A stretch of 64,000 bases of DNA from Symsagittifera roscoffensis (taxonomy: Eukaryota; Xenacoelomorpha; Acoela; Convolutidae): positions 1-64,000 of the forward strand of contig NW_026971661.1 in the NCBI RefSeq assembly GCF_963678635.1. The letters run 5' to 3'. Positions 34,031 through 47,325 of this stretch are shown here, one piece after another. Position 1 is the stretch's first letter. Each line of letters opens with the position of its first letter. The translations under genes and the position numbers were made by a program. A model generated the notes under the pieces. It was given only the letters and a program-made list of their open reading frames with translations, was not told the DNA's origin and made no database searches.

Positions 34031-36533
34031 TTTTCAAAATTTTCCCTCCTAAATCCAGAAATTTCTCCTCCCCTTTGGAAGGGAAATTTTTTTTCAAAAT
34101 TTTCCTCCCAAATCTGGCTTTTTTGAATATTTTTGAATTTTTGTCATGTTTACCGAAAATTATGCTCCCAAATCTGAGATTTTGTCTTCAATCGAAGAAG
34201 AAGTTGTGTGAGGCTCCCCTGAATAAGCGACAACACAAATCTTTTTTCACAAGTTTTATGGCCCTCGAAAAAAAAGTTTACAGATTTTTTGACTTCAAAA
34301 TTCCCTTCATAAAATACTTTTGTTTTAAGTTTTTTTGATTTAAATATCCTTTTCTTAAAATTTCTTGTTTTTGAGCTTTTTTGACTTAAAAATCCCTTAC
34401 GTAAGCTGCTTAAAAATCCCTTTCGAAAAAAGCTACACCAAAAATTTTCACACTAAAAATTGAGGCCCTCAGAAAAGTCAATCAGTCTGAAATTTATCTA
34501 GAATTACCCACCGAACTCTGAGATTTTGGGTTCAACCGAAATAATGGGCTGTGAGAGTTTTCCTTGCATAAGTGGTTGAGCCCAATTTAAAAAAAAAAAA
34601 ATTTCGGCACAAAGAAAAAGCAACTATTTGAATTGTCTATCTCTCAAAAACTTCCCACTATGCCTGAGTAATCACAATCAATTTGAACTTACAGTAGAAA
34701 TATCTTTAAACCCTGTTCTTTTTGCAATAAATCCTATTCAGTGAAAAAATCAAACTACAAAAAGCTATACTTGAAAAAGAATTCCCATTATTAGAAACAA
34801 AGCAAAACAAACATATTTGGAGATATTTAAAAAATCAAACTACATCAAAGGAAAAAAATAAATTGGAGCATAATTTAGCATTCAAAAAATTTTACTCAGT
34901 AATATAAAGACGAAAAACAGGACCACAACAATTTTATGACCTTTTCTTTTCACAAATCTACCTTTTTCTTTTATTCATTGATAAAAAACCCTTTGCGATG
35001 ATTGTATGTCATACCAATATATAAAAAAATTAGTTGCAAGCTAAAATCAGTTATCAAAAAAAAAGAAGTTTTCAAAAACGTCAATTTTTTTCCTGTTTGA
35101 TAAAAACAGATGTTTTGAAAATGTATAGCATTTGGTTTTTTGAGACTTTTTGGAGAATTTGTTATTTGTTCACTTTTTTCAAAAGTATTAGTTTTCATTG
35201 GAAGCCTTTCTTCACTTTCCAAAAAAAAAGGTTCCAATGGAAAACTGTCTAATCTTTTGTATGTTCTGTCTGTTTTTACCTTTCCCTACTTTCTACTTTT
35301 CTGCAGCCTTAAAAACATTTGAGGGACTTTTGGACCTTTACTTTTGAACTTTTTTTAAAAAAAACAAGCTTCCAAAACTTAAATGTTGGGCTCAATCGTG
35401 AAAAGAGATTTTGTGAAGCTTTCCCGCATATCTGGTTACGCCCATATTTTTACATAAAATTGATGGCTCTCGGAAAATCCATTTTTTGATTCTTAACCAG
35501 TTTTGAAACTTTTTGACTTATCTCGAAAACAATTCGAACATTTGTTAAGTTTTCAATTCAATCAGTAGAATGGGTTTTATCTTTTTTTTTAAATTGGCTC
35601 TGAGCAACATATTCAACGCACAAATTAAGGGCCCTCGCAAAAAGCAAGCAATTTTTGAAAACTACCATCTTAAATCGAATTATTTTGGTTCAACCGGAAA
35701 AATTGGCACTATAAAGTTATAAGCTCCCCTGTCTGAACGGCTGCGCTCAAATTTTTTTACAGAAAAAGCCTTAGGTACCAAGAAAGTTAAATATTTGATT
35801 TTTCCACGTTTTTTTTGCAGGTTTTGAAACTTTTTGAACTCCCAAAAGTACATTCTATGTCACACTAATTACGTTGATGTAGATCTTGCTTAGAAAAATC
35901 TCCATGAAAACCAAGCCACCATCGCAATGATTTCTAATTAGTAAAAAAAAACAATATTGAAAACACATTCCCAATGTTACTAAAAAAACGAAACAAAACT
36001 TCTTTTCTGAGATATCTTCTGAAATTTGAACCTCATCAAAGGGCTAAAATACCGATGTTTTTGAGTATTTATATGGAACAGTTTCTTGCATACCACTGAT
36101 TTCAATACTTGCAACAGTAAAAAAAATAGACTCAAATCGTTTAAAATTAAACTTAACGACAGAAAATGTACGATACTTTATTCACAAAATTACAATTTTC
36201 CCCTGTGAAATGATAAAAACCCTATGCACTGATTGTACATCACGCCAATTTAAAAATATATTTGCAAATCAGAACTAGATGTCGGTAAAACAAGCTTTTT
36301 AAAAAATGTAAAGGAACTGTTTTTGAGACTTTTTGGAAAACTTTTTCACCATCCTCAAAAGTACTGGTTTTCTTAATAACTCTTTTTTCGTTTTCCAAGA
36401 AGTGGTACCAGGGAAAAACCGTTTACTTCCTGTGCGCCTGCAGTTACGCCTAGTCTGTTTTTGTCGCACCCTCTTTTCTATAGTCTTCAAAAAGTCCGTG
36501 GGGGAATTTTGGATGTCGCGAGTATTTTTTTCA
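34031..36533. repeat. satellite, duplicated block
   Basis: Copy of 27,255-29,756 produced by the 6.78-kb tandem duplication. It contains the same sub-repeats and no genes. Confidence 0.85.
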
Positions 36534-37419
36534 GTTTACAAATTGACAAACCCAACGTCAATCCTATATGGATTCTGACCAAATAAATATGATCAATATG
36601 ACAAATAACCTCATAGTAAAACAATTTGTTTGCGTAAAAAAAAAACATTTTTTTTTGGCCCACAATGAGCAGAAAAGCAGGAAACCTAAGATGACACTGG
36701 TCTCTGTAAACCAATTCAAAATTTTCATCCTCACCCGATTTAAAATTAAACATAATTATATAAATAACATAAACTTTAGCTCCGTTGACCGGACCCTAGG
36801 TTTAACTAACCCCGATCCGTGAAACTCCCCTATCAAACAACAAAGCACGCACTAATTTACACAAGATTGAATTTTCCCCATAAACCAATCCTCGGAATCC
36901 CCATAAACAAATCCTCGGAATCCCCATAAACCAAGACTCGGAACCCTCTCCCATCGATACCATTTCATCTGACGCTCTCACTAACTGAGATAACGAAACC
37001 GAAGATGTTCAAAGTTTTATTTATGAAACCACTTTTAAAAAAACTACTAGCACAACTACTAATTCAATGATATTGTTCTCATTATCACAAAATCCTCGTA
37101 TACAACGCGTACAAAAAACCAGCTTCAGAAAAACAAGACAGTAGATTGAACATTGGATATCATCACCTTCATTCATCTCTTAACTTAAAATTAATCGTAC
37201 AAACTTCCCTCAGAAACTCACTCTGTACTAAATTGATTCGATATGGTTTATATTTTGACCATTATCAATAATACCCCGATTAACAGTTGAGTTCTTTTAT
37301 TTGTTTGCTAGACCATTAAAAGAAAAACGAATCCGAAATGAGAAACACAGTTTTTTCGACCCGCAACCTCTACCCGAAGAGCATTTTCCCGCCACAAAAT
37401 TTCCTTCAAATTTAAATGA
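36534..37419 (+). pseudogene. element B 3' interior, duplicated copy
   Basis: Copy of 29,757-30,640 with the same stops and the same triple 23-bp unit (about 36,875-36,943). A small change near 37,320 gives a 64-codon open frame here that is not open in copy 1, containing FFDPQPLPEEHFPATKFPSN. Not assigned to any domain. Confidence 0.35.
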
Positions 37420-39373
37420 TGTCTTTCCAAAACACCCAATACGGATCAAATCCCTAGTATGCTTATCATTTTCATCAATTTCATTAGGACACTAATAACT
37501 TACTAATATCAGGAAACTAGTTGAACCAGTTCAAAACAAGTATTTATTATAACTTACCATATTCTTGATAACTATCACTGTAAAACACTATGAACTAACC
37601 AATCATGATCTATGACTAAAAGTTACAAAAACTTGTAAGGCAGAAACTATTTAGAGTTTCGGCCAGAAAAGAAAAATCTTAACTGAGAAAACATTTGCTC
37701 TTCCTCGATTTTAACCTCGCAACAAAATCAAAATATACTAGATCTATTGAGACTAGGAAATATGAGAGTTTGATTAGAATCTGTATTAGACTAAGAAGCT
37801 GAACGAATCTATCCGGCCGAAAATATGGTAGCGAGACGATTAGACGATGTACTTTATCCAAAATTACTCTTGAGAAGACGACACCGGCCTTAAACTCATC
37901 TGGTGCGACCAAACGAGTTTCGAACAGATCTGTACTAACTTAGATTGAGCAAAAAACAATTTGAATAGACACATTAGATTAAAAACTCTCAACAAAAAGG
38001 TAAACTAAATCGAAGATAAAATCAGCTAATTTCCACGTCTCAATAAGTCTTATCAAATTGGACCCATAATAAGGCTGACACCAGGTCACAACCAAGATGA
38101 CAGACCGAAACTCTACATCGTGGAAGAAAAAAGCAGACTACAACGAATGTTTTTCTACAAAACTTTTTATGCAGTCCATTTTCACTCAATAAGGTGAATT
38201 GTAAAAAACAGAGCTGTAAGATTCTTTGCAAAGCCGTGTGTCTAACTATGACGAATAAATAATAATTTATAGATATACCCAGTCCACTGGCAGTTTTTCA
38301 TCTACCTCAAATTTTTCAGATCTGCAGTAATTTAGTGAAACTTTTAAAATTTTTCGATTTTTTGATTAAATAAAAAATACAAAAAATACGTTGGTTAAAA
38401 GCATTAATGATAAAACTTACAAAACCAAAAAAAAAGATTTTTTCTTCCCGAGGAGTTTTTCTGTTTTTACTTCACCTCACATAAAACAAACAAAAAACTA
38501 ATTTAGAAAAAAAAACTTCAAGATCTGACGGTTTTTTAAATCATTAGACATTTAAATAAATATTATCAAGGTCGATCTTTTTTATCTTAAATCTTGATTT
38601 TGACTTAAAAAAACTAGATTATCCAGGCTATCTTTGGGTCTTTAATCTTAAAATTCAAATATAAACTCGAAAGTTTTGTTCATAACTTAATTTGAATAAT
38701 GATTTAAAAAATGGTCATCAAGGCTTTCAAAAATTTTACAGCCAACTCTTAACGGTAGTGTCTAACGATCTCAAACGTCGATTCGTATTTCAACCATTAT
38801 ACTCAACTCAGAAGTAACTGAAACTTTTTCAATTCAGCTAATTAGTGAAGAACAATTTTTACTATTTCACTTGAACCCTAACTCTTAATTGACCCGGGCC
38901 TAAAAAAAATCTTAGAACTAGTAAGAACTAAAATAATATCTAACAACCTACTTACGTTCTCTCAGTACTTGAACCTTGTGGATTTTTCAACTAGTCTCCA
39001 ACCCTTGATCTCATACCAAATACCAGTTAAGTAAATTAAGTTTACTTGGATGTAAATAACGTCAAACTCGAGAGCAGCAAGAAATCATTCTAGCGAGTTG
39101 ATATACTCTCTCGCTAACCCTTCTTGCCAATGATTAGTCTCACAAATAATAAGAAAAAAAAACAATCTACCCCGAGAATTAGAATAACCTCACAAAAATT
39201 GTAAGAACTAGCAGTTTAGGAAAAAGAAACTGACACCTGGACTTTGCATCAATCATTCCAATACTTATGTAAAAAAGTTAATTTGAGAATGAAAAAAACA
39301 AACATTCTACAAAAATGTTTGAAAAACGCCAGATACAATCTCGTAAAAGCTCCACACAAACAAAAAATAGGAT
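37420..39373 (+). repeat. element B LTR L0' (copy of L0)
   Basis: Near-identical to 30,641-32,593, including the diverged 5' part, and followed by the same 14-bp joint at 39,374-39,387. Confidence 0.8.
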
Positions 39374-39387
39374 TAAAATTAAATTAA

Positions 39388-41357
39388 TGTCTTTCCAAAA
39401 CACCCAGTATGGATCAAATCCCTAATATGGTGATCATTTTCATCATTTTCATTAGGACACTAATAATTTTTTAATAGTTAATATCAGGAAACTTGTGGAA
39501 CCAGTTCAAAACAAGTAATGTTTACTTACTATATTTTTGATGACTATCACTGTAAAATACTAAGAACTAACCAATCTTGATCTATGACTAAAAGTTACAA
39601 TAAATTGTAAGGAAGAAACTATTTAGAGTTTCAGCCAGAAAAGAAAAAACTTAATTGAGAAAACATTTGCTCTTCCTCGATTTTAACCTCGCAACAATGC
39701 CAAAACATACTAGATCTATTGAGACTAGTAAAATTAGGAGTCTGATTAGAATCTGTATTAAACTAAGAAGCTGCACGAATCTATCCGGCCGAAAATAAGG
39801 TAGCGTGACGATTAGACGATTCACTTTTTCCAAAATTACTCTTGAGAAGACCGCCCGGCCTTAACCTCATCTGGTGCGACCAAGCGATTCTCGAATAGAT
39901 CTCTACTAATTTAGATTGAGCAAAAAAAATCTGAATAGACACATTAGATTAAAAACGCTCAACAAAAGGGTAAACTAAATCGAAGATAAAATTAGCTAAT
40001 TTCCACGTGTCAAAAAATCTTATCAAATTGGACCGATAATAAGGCTGACACCAGGTCACAACCAGGATGACAGACCGAAAGTCTACATCGTGAAACGAAA
40101 AAGCAGACTACAACGAATGTTTTCCACAAAACTATTTATGCAGTTCATTTTCGCTCAATAATGTTAATTGTAAAACACAGAGCTGGAAGATTCTTTGCAA
40201 ACCCCGGGTCTAACTATGAAAAATGAAAAATACTTTATATAAATACCCAGTCCACTGCCAATTTTTCATCTACCTCAAACTTTTCAGATCTGCAGTAATT
40301 TTGTAAAAACTTTAAAATTTTTTAAATTTTTTGATTAAATAAAAAGTACCAAAAAACACGGTACTTAAAAGCATTTATGACAAAGTTTACAAAACGTAAA
40401 AAAAATTTGCTTCTTGAGGAGTTTTTCTGTTTTTTTTTGTTTCACATAAAACAAACAAAAACTAAATTAGAAAAAGTAACTTCATTTAAATTCAAGTCTG
40501 AAGATTTTTTGATTTTTTAAATCATTAAACATTTAGATGAATTTAAACAAGGTCGATCTTTTTTTTTTAACTTAAACTTTGATTTTCAGTAATAAAAACT
40601 AGATCAACAGGCCAACTTTGGATCTTTATTCTTGAAATTCAAATATAAACTCGAAAGTTTTATTCATAACTATGTTTTAATAATAATTTAAAAAAATCTC
40701 ATCAAGGCTTTCAAAAAGTTTACAGCCAACTCTTAATAGTAGTGTCTAACGACCTCAAACGTCGATTCATATTTCAACCATTATACTCAACTCAGAAGTA
40801 ACTGAAACTTTTTCAATTCAGCTAATTAGTGAAGAACAATTTTTACTATTTCACTTGAACCCTAACTCTTAATTGACCCGGGCCTAAAAAAAATCTTAGA
40901 ACTAGTAAGAACTAAAATAATATCTAACAACCTACTTACGTTCTCTCAGTACTTGAACCTTGTGGATTTTTCAACTAGTCTCCAACCCTTGATCTCATAC
41001 CAAATACCAGTTAAGTAAATTAAGTTTACTTGGATGTAAATAACGTCAAACTCGAGAGCAGCAAGAAATCATTCTAGCGAGTTGATATACTCTCTCGCTA
41101 ACCCTTCTTGCCAATGATTAGTCTCACAAATAATAAGAAAAAAAAACAATCTACCCCGAGAATTAGAATAACCTCACAAAAATTGTAAGAACTAGCAGTT
41201 TAGGAAAAAGAAACTGACACCTGGACTTTGCATCAATCATTCCAATACTTATGTAAAAAAGTTAATTTGAGAATGAAAAAAACAAACATTCTACAAAAAT
41301 GTTTGAAAAACGCCAGATACAATCTCGTAAAAGCTCCACACAAACAAAAAATAGGAT
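39388..41357 (+). repeat. element B LTR array unit L1'
   Basis: TGTCTTTCC to ATAGGAT, 1,970 bp, with TATA at 40,236. Near-identical to L2-L4; differences are mostly homopolymer lengths. Confidence 0.9.
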
Positions 41358-41371
41358 TAAAATTAAATTAA

Positions 41372-43342
41372 TGTCTTTCCAAAACACCCAGTATGGATCA
41401 AATCCCTAATATGGTGATCATTTTCATCATTTTCATTAGGACACTAATAATTTTTTAATAGTTAATATCAGGAAACTTGTGGAACCAGTTCAAAACAAGT
41501 AATGTTTACTTACTATATTTTTGATGACTATCACTGTAAAATACTAAGAACTAACCAATCTTGATCTATGACTAAAAGTTACAATAAATTGTAAGGAAGA
41601 AACTATTTAGAGTTTCAGCCAGAAAAGAAAAAACTTAATTGAGAAAACATTTGCTCTTCCTCGATTTTAACCTCGCAACAATGCCAAAACATACTAGATC
41701 TATTGAGACTAGTAAAATTAGGAGTCTGATTAGAATCTGTATTAAACTAAGAAGCTGCACGAATCTATCCGGCCGAAAATAAGGTAGCGTGACGATTAGA
41801 CGATTCACTTTTTCCAAAATTACTCTTGAGAAGACCGCCCGGCCTTAACCTCATCTGGTGCGACCAAGCGATTCTCGAATAGATCTCTACTAATTTAGAT
41901 TGAGCAAAAAAAATCTGAATAGACACATTAGATTAAAAACGCTCAACAAAAGGGTAAACTAAATCGAAGATAAAATTAGCTAATTTCCACGTGTCAAAAA
42001 ATCTTATCAAATTGGACCGATAATAAGGCTGACACCAGGTCACAACCAGGATGACAGACCGAAAGTCTACATCGTGAAACGAAAAAGCAGACTACAACGA
42101 ATGTTTTCCACAAAACTATTTATGCAGTTCATTTTCGCTCAATAATGTTAATTGTAAAACACAGAGCTGGAAGATTCTTTGCAAACCCCGGGTCTAACTA
42201 TGAAAAATGAAAAATACTTTATATAAATACCCAGTCCACTGCCAATTTTTCATCTACCTCAAACTTTTCAGATCTGCAGTAATTTTGTAAAAACTTTAAA
42301 ATTTTTTAAATTTTTTGATTAAATAAAAAGTACCAAAAAACACGGTACTTAAAAGCATTTATGACAAAGTTTACAAAACGTAAAAAAAATTTGCTTCTTG
42401 AGGAGTTTTTCTGTTTTTTTTTTGTTTCACATAAAACAAACAAAAACTAAATTAGAAAAAGTAACTTCATTTAAATTCAAGTCTGAAGATTTTTTGATTT
42501 TTTAAATCATTAAACATTTAGATGAATTTAAACAAGGTCGATCTTTTTTTTTTAACTTAAACTTTGATTTTCAGTAATAAAAACTAGATCAACAGGCCAA
42601 CTTTGGATCTTTATTCTTGAAATTCAAATATAAACTCGAAAGTTTTATTCATAACTATGTTTTAATAATAATTTAAAAAAATCTCATCAAGGCTTTCAAA
42701 AAGTTTACAGCCAACTCTTAATAGTAGTGTCTAACGACCTCAAACGTCGATTCATATTTCAACCATTATACTCAACTCAGAAGTAACTGAAACTTTTTCA
42801 ATTCAGCTAATTAGTGAAGAACAATTTTTACTATTTCACTTGAACCCTAACTCTTAATTGACCCGGGCCTAAAAAAAATCTTAGAACTAGTAAGAACTAA
42901 AATAATATCTAACAACCTACTTACGTTCTCTCAGTACTTGAACCTTGTGGATTTTTCAACTAGTCTCCAACCCTTGATCTCATACCAAATACCAGTTAAG
43001 TAAATTAAGTTTACTTGGATGTAAATAACGTCAAACTCGAGAGCAGCAAGAAATCATTCTAGCGAGTTGATATACTCTCTCGCTAACCCTTCTTGCCAAT
43101 GATTAGTCTCACAAATAATAAGAAAAAAAAACAATCTACCCCGAGAATTAGAATAACCTCACAAAAATTGTAAGAACTAGCAGTTTAGGAAAAAGAAACT
43201 GACACCTGGACTTTGCATCAATCATTCCAATACTTATGTAAAAAAGTTAATTTGAGAATGAAAAAAACAAACATTCTACAAAAATGTTTGAAAAACGCCA
43301 GATACAATCTCGTAAAAGCTCCACACAAACAAAAAATAGGAT
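41372..43342 (+). repeat. element B LTR array unit L2
   Basis: 1,971 bp, same ends and signals as L1'. Preceded and followed by the 14-bp joint. Confidence 0.9.
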
Positions 43343-43356
43343 TAAAATTAAATTAA

Positions 43357-45327
43357 TGTCTTTCCAAAACACCCAGTATGGATCAAATCCCTAATATGGT
43401 GATCATTTTCATCATTTTCATTAGGACACTAATAATTTTTTAATAGTTAATATCAGGAAACTTGTGGAACCAGTTCAAAACAAGTAATGTTTACTTACTA
43501 TATTTTTGATGACTATCACTGTAAAATACTAAGAACTAACCAATCTTGATCTATGACTAAAAGTTACAATAAATTGTAAGGAAGAAACTATTTAGAGTTT
43601 CAGCCAGAAAAGAAAAAACTTAATTGAGAAAACATTTGCTCTTCCTCGATTTTAACCTCGCAACAATGCCAAAACATACTAGATCTATTGAGACTAGTAA
43701 AATTAGGAGTCTGATTAGAATCTGTATTAAACTAAGAAGCTGCACGAATCTATCCGGCCGAAAATAAGGTAGCGTGACGATTAGACGATTCACTTTTTCC
43801 AAAATTACTCTTGAGAAGACCGCCCGGCCTTAACCTCATCTGGTGCGACCAAGCGATTCTCGAATAGATCTCTACTAATTTAGATTGAGCAAAAAAAATC
43901 TGAATAGACACATTAGATTAAAAACGCTCAACAAAAGGGTAAACTAAATCGAAGATAAAATTAGCTAATTTCCACGTGTCAAAAAATCTTATCAAATTGG
44001 ACCGATAATAAGGCTGACACCAGGTCACAACCAGGATGACAGACCGAAAGTCTACATCGTGAAACGAAAAAGCAGACTACAACGAATGTTTTCCACAAAA
44101 CTATTTATGCAGTTCATTTTCGCTCAATAATGTTAATTGTAAAACACAGAGCTGGAAGATTCTTTGCAAACCCCGGGTCTAACTATGAAAAATGAAAAAT
44201 ACTTTATATAAATACCCAGTCCACTGCCAATTTTTCATCTACCTCAAACTTTTCAGATCTGCAGTAATTTTGTAAAAACTTTAAAATTTTTTAAATTTTT
44301 TGATTAAATAAAAAGTACCAAAAAACACGGTACTTAAAAGCATTTATGACAAAGTTTACAAAACGTAAAAAAAATTTGCTTCTTGAGGAGTTTTTCTGTT
44401 TTTTTTTTGTTTCACATAAAACAAACAAAAACTAAATTAGAAAAAGTAACTTCATTTAAATTCAAGTCTGAAGATTTTTTGATTTTTTAAATCATTAAAC
44501 ATTTAGATGAATTTAAACAAGGTCGATCTTTTTTTTTTAACTTAAACTTTGATTTTCAGTAATAAAAACTAGATCAACAGGCCAACTTTGGATCTTTATT
44601 CTTGAAATTCAAATATAAACTCGAAAGTTTTATTCATAACTATGTTTTAATAATAATTTAAAAAAATCTCATCAAGGCTTTCAAAAAGTTTACAGCCAAC
44701 TCTTAATAGTAGTGTCTAACGACCTCAAACGTCGATTCATATTTCAACCATTATACTCAACTCAGAAGTAACTGAAACTTTTTCAATTCAGCTAATTAGT
44801 GAAGAACAATTTTTACTATTTCACTTGAACCCTAACTCTTAATTGACCCGGGCCTAAAAAAAATCTTAGAACTAGTAAGAACTAAAATAATATCTAACAA
44901 CCTACTTACGTTCTCTCAGTACTTGAACCTTGTGGATTTTTCAACTAGTCTCCAACCCTTGATCTCATACCAAATACCAGTTAAGTAAATTAAGTTTACT
45001 TGGATGTAAATAACGTCAAACTCGAGAGCAGCAAGAAATCATTCTAGCGAGTTGATATACTCTCTCGCTAACCCTTCTTGCCAATGATTAGTCTCACAAA
45101 TAATAAGAAAAAAAAACAATCTACCCCGAGAATTAGAATAACCTCACAAAAATTGTAAGAACTAGCAGTTTAGGAAAAAGAAACTGACACCTGGACTTTG
45201 CATCAATCATTCCAATACTTATGTAAAAAAGTTAATTTGAGAATGAAAAAAACAAACATTCTACAAAAATGTTTGAAAAACGCCAGATACAATCTCGTAA
45301 AAGCTCCACACAAACAAAAAATAGGAT
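43357..45327 (+). repeat. element B LTR array unit L3
   Basis: 1,971 bp, essentially identical to L2. Confidence 0.9.
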
Positions 45328-45341
45328 TAAAATTAAATTAA

Positions 45342-47311
45342 TGTCTTTCCAAAACACCCAGTATGGATCAAATCCCTAATATGGTGATCATTTTCATCAT
45401 TTTCATTAGGACACTAATAATTTTTTAATAGTTAATATCAGGAAACTTGTGGAACCAGTTCAAAACAAGTAATGTTTACTTACTATATTTTTGATGACTA
45501 TCACTGTAAAATACTAAGAACTAACCAATCTTGATCTATGACTAAAAGTTACAATAAATTGTAAGGAAGAAACTATTTAGAGTTTCAGCCAGAAAAGAAA
45601 AAACTTAATTGAGAAAACATTTGCTCTTCCTCGATTTTAACCTCGCAACAATGCCAAAACATACTAGATCTATTGAGACTAGTAAAATTAGGAGTCTGAT
45701 TAGAATCTGTATTAAACTAAGAAGCTGCACGAATCTATCCGGCCGAAAATAAGGTAGCGTGACGATTAGACGATTCACTTTTTCCAAAATTACTCTTGAG
45801 AAGACCGCCCGGCCTTAACCTCATCTGGTGCGACCAAGCGATTCTCGAATAGATCTCTACTAATTTAGATTGAGCAAAAAAAATCTGAATAGACACATTA
45901 GATTAAAAACGCTCAACAAAAGGGTAAACTAAATCGAAGATAAAATTAGCTAATTTCCACGTGTCAAAAAATCTTATCAAATTGGACCGATAATAAGGCT
46001 GACACCAGGTCACAACCAGGATGACAGACCGAAAGTCTACATCGTGAAACGAAAAAGCAGACTACAACGAATGTTTTCCACAAAACTATTTATGCAGTTC
46101 ATTTTCGCTCAATAATGTTAATTGTAAAACACAGAGCTGGAAGATTCTTTGCAAACCCCGGGTCTAACTATGAAAAATGAAAAATACTTTATATAAATAC
46201 CCAGTCCACTGCCAATTTTTCATCTACCTCAAACTTTTCAGATCTGCAGTAATTTTGTAAAAACTTTAAAATTTTTTAAATTTTTTGATTAAATAAAAAG
46301 TACCAAAAAACACGGTACTTAAAAGCATTTATGACAAAGTTTACAAAACGTAAAAAAAATTTGCTTCTTGAGGAGTTTTTCTGTTTTTTTTTTGTTTCAC
46401 ATAAAACAAACAAAAACTAAATTAGAAAAAGTAACTTCATTTAAATTCAAGTCTGAAGATTTTTTGATTTTTTAAATCATTAAACATTTAGATGAATTTA
46501 AACAAGGTCGATCTTTTTTTTTAACTTAAACTTTGATTTTCAGTAATAAAAACTAGATCAACAGGCCAACTTTGGATCTTTATTCTTGAAATTCAAATAT
46601 AAACTCGAAAGTTTTATTCATAACTATGTTTTAATAATAATTTAAAAAAATCTCATCAAGGCTTTCAAAAAGTTTACAGCCAACTCTTAATAGTAGTGTC
46701 TAACGACCTCAAACGTCGATTCATATTTCAACCATTATACTCAACTCAGAAGTAACTGAAACTTTTTCAATTCAGCTAATTAGTGAAGAACAATTTTTAC
46801 TATTTCACTTGAACCCTAACTCTTAATTGACCCGGGCCTAAAAAAAATCTTAGAACTAGTAAGAACTAAAATAATATCTAACAACCTACTTACGTTCTCT
46901 CAGTACTTGAACCTTGTGGATTTTTCAACTAGTCTCCAACCCTTGATCTCATACCAAATACCAGTTAAGTAAATTAAGTTTACTTGGATGTAAATAACGT
47001 CAAACTCGAGAGCAGCAAGAAATCATTCTAGCGAGTTGATATACTCTCTCGCTAACCCTTCTTGCCAATGATTAGTCTCACAAATAATAAGAAAAAAAAA
47101 CAATCTACCCCGAGAATTAGAATAACCTCACAAAAATTGTAAGAACTAGCAGTTTAGGAAAAAGAAACTGACACCTGGACTTTGCATCAATCATTCCAAT
47201 ACTTATGTAAAAAAGTTAATTTGAGAATGAAAAAAACAAACATTCTACAAAAATGTTTGAAAAACGCCAGATACAATCTCGTAAAAGCTCCACACAAACA
47301 AAAAATAGGAT
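45342..47311 (+). repeat. element B LTR array unit L4
   Basis: 1,970 bp, essentially identical to L2; one T fewer in the T-run near 46,513. Confidence 0.9.
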
Positions 47312-47325
47312 TAAAATTAAATTAA

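Larger units (their letters stand above)
34031..40809. repeat. 6.78-kb tandem duplication, copy 2
   Basis: Near-identical to copy 1 at an offset of 6,776-6,780 bp, differing mainly by homopolymer length and a few substitutions (for example TTTTGGTTCAACC at 35,687 versus TTTTGCTTCAACC in copy 1). At its right end it runs without a break into the LTR array. Confidence 0.9.
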
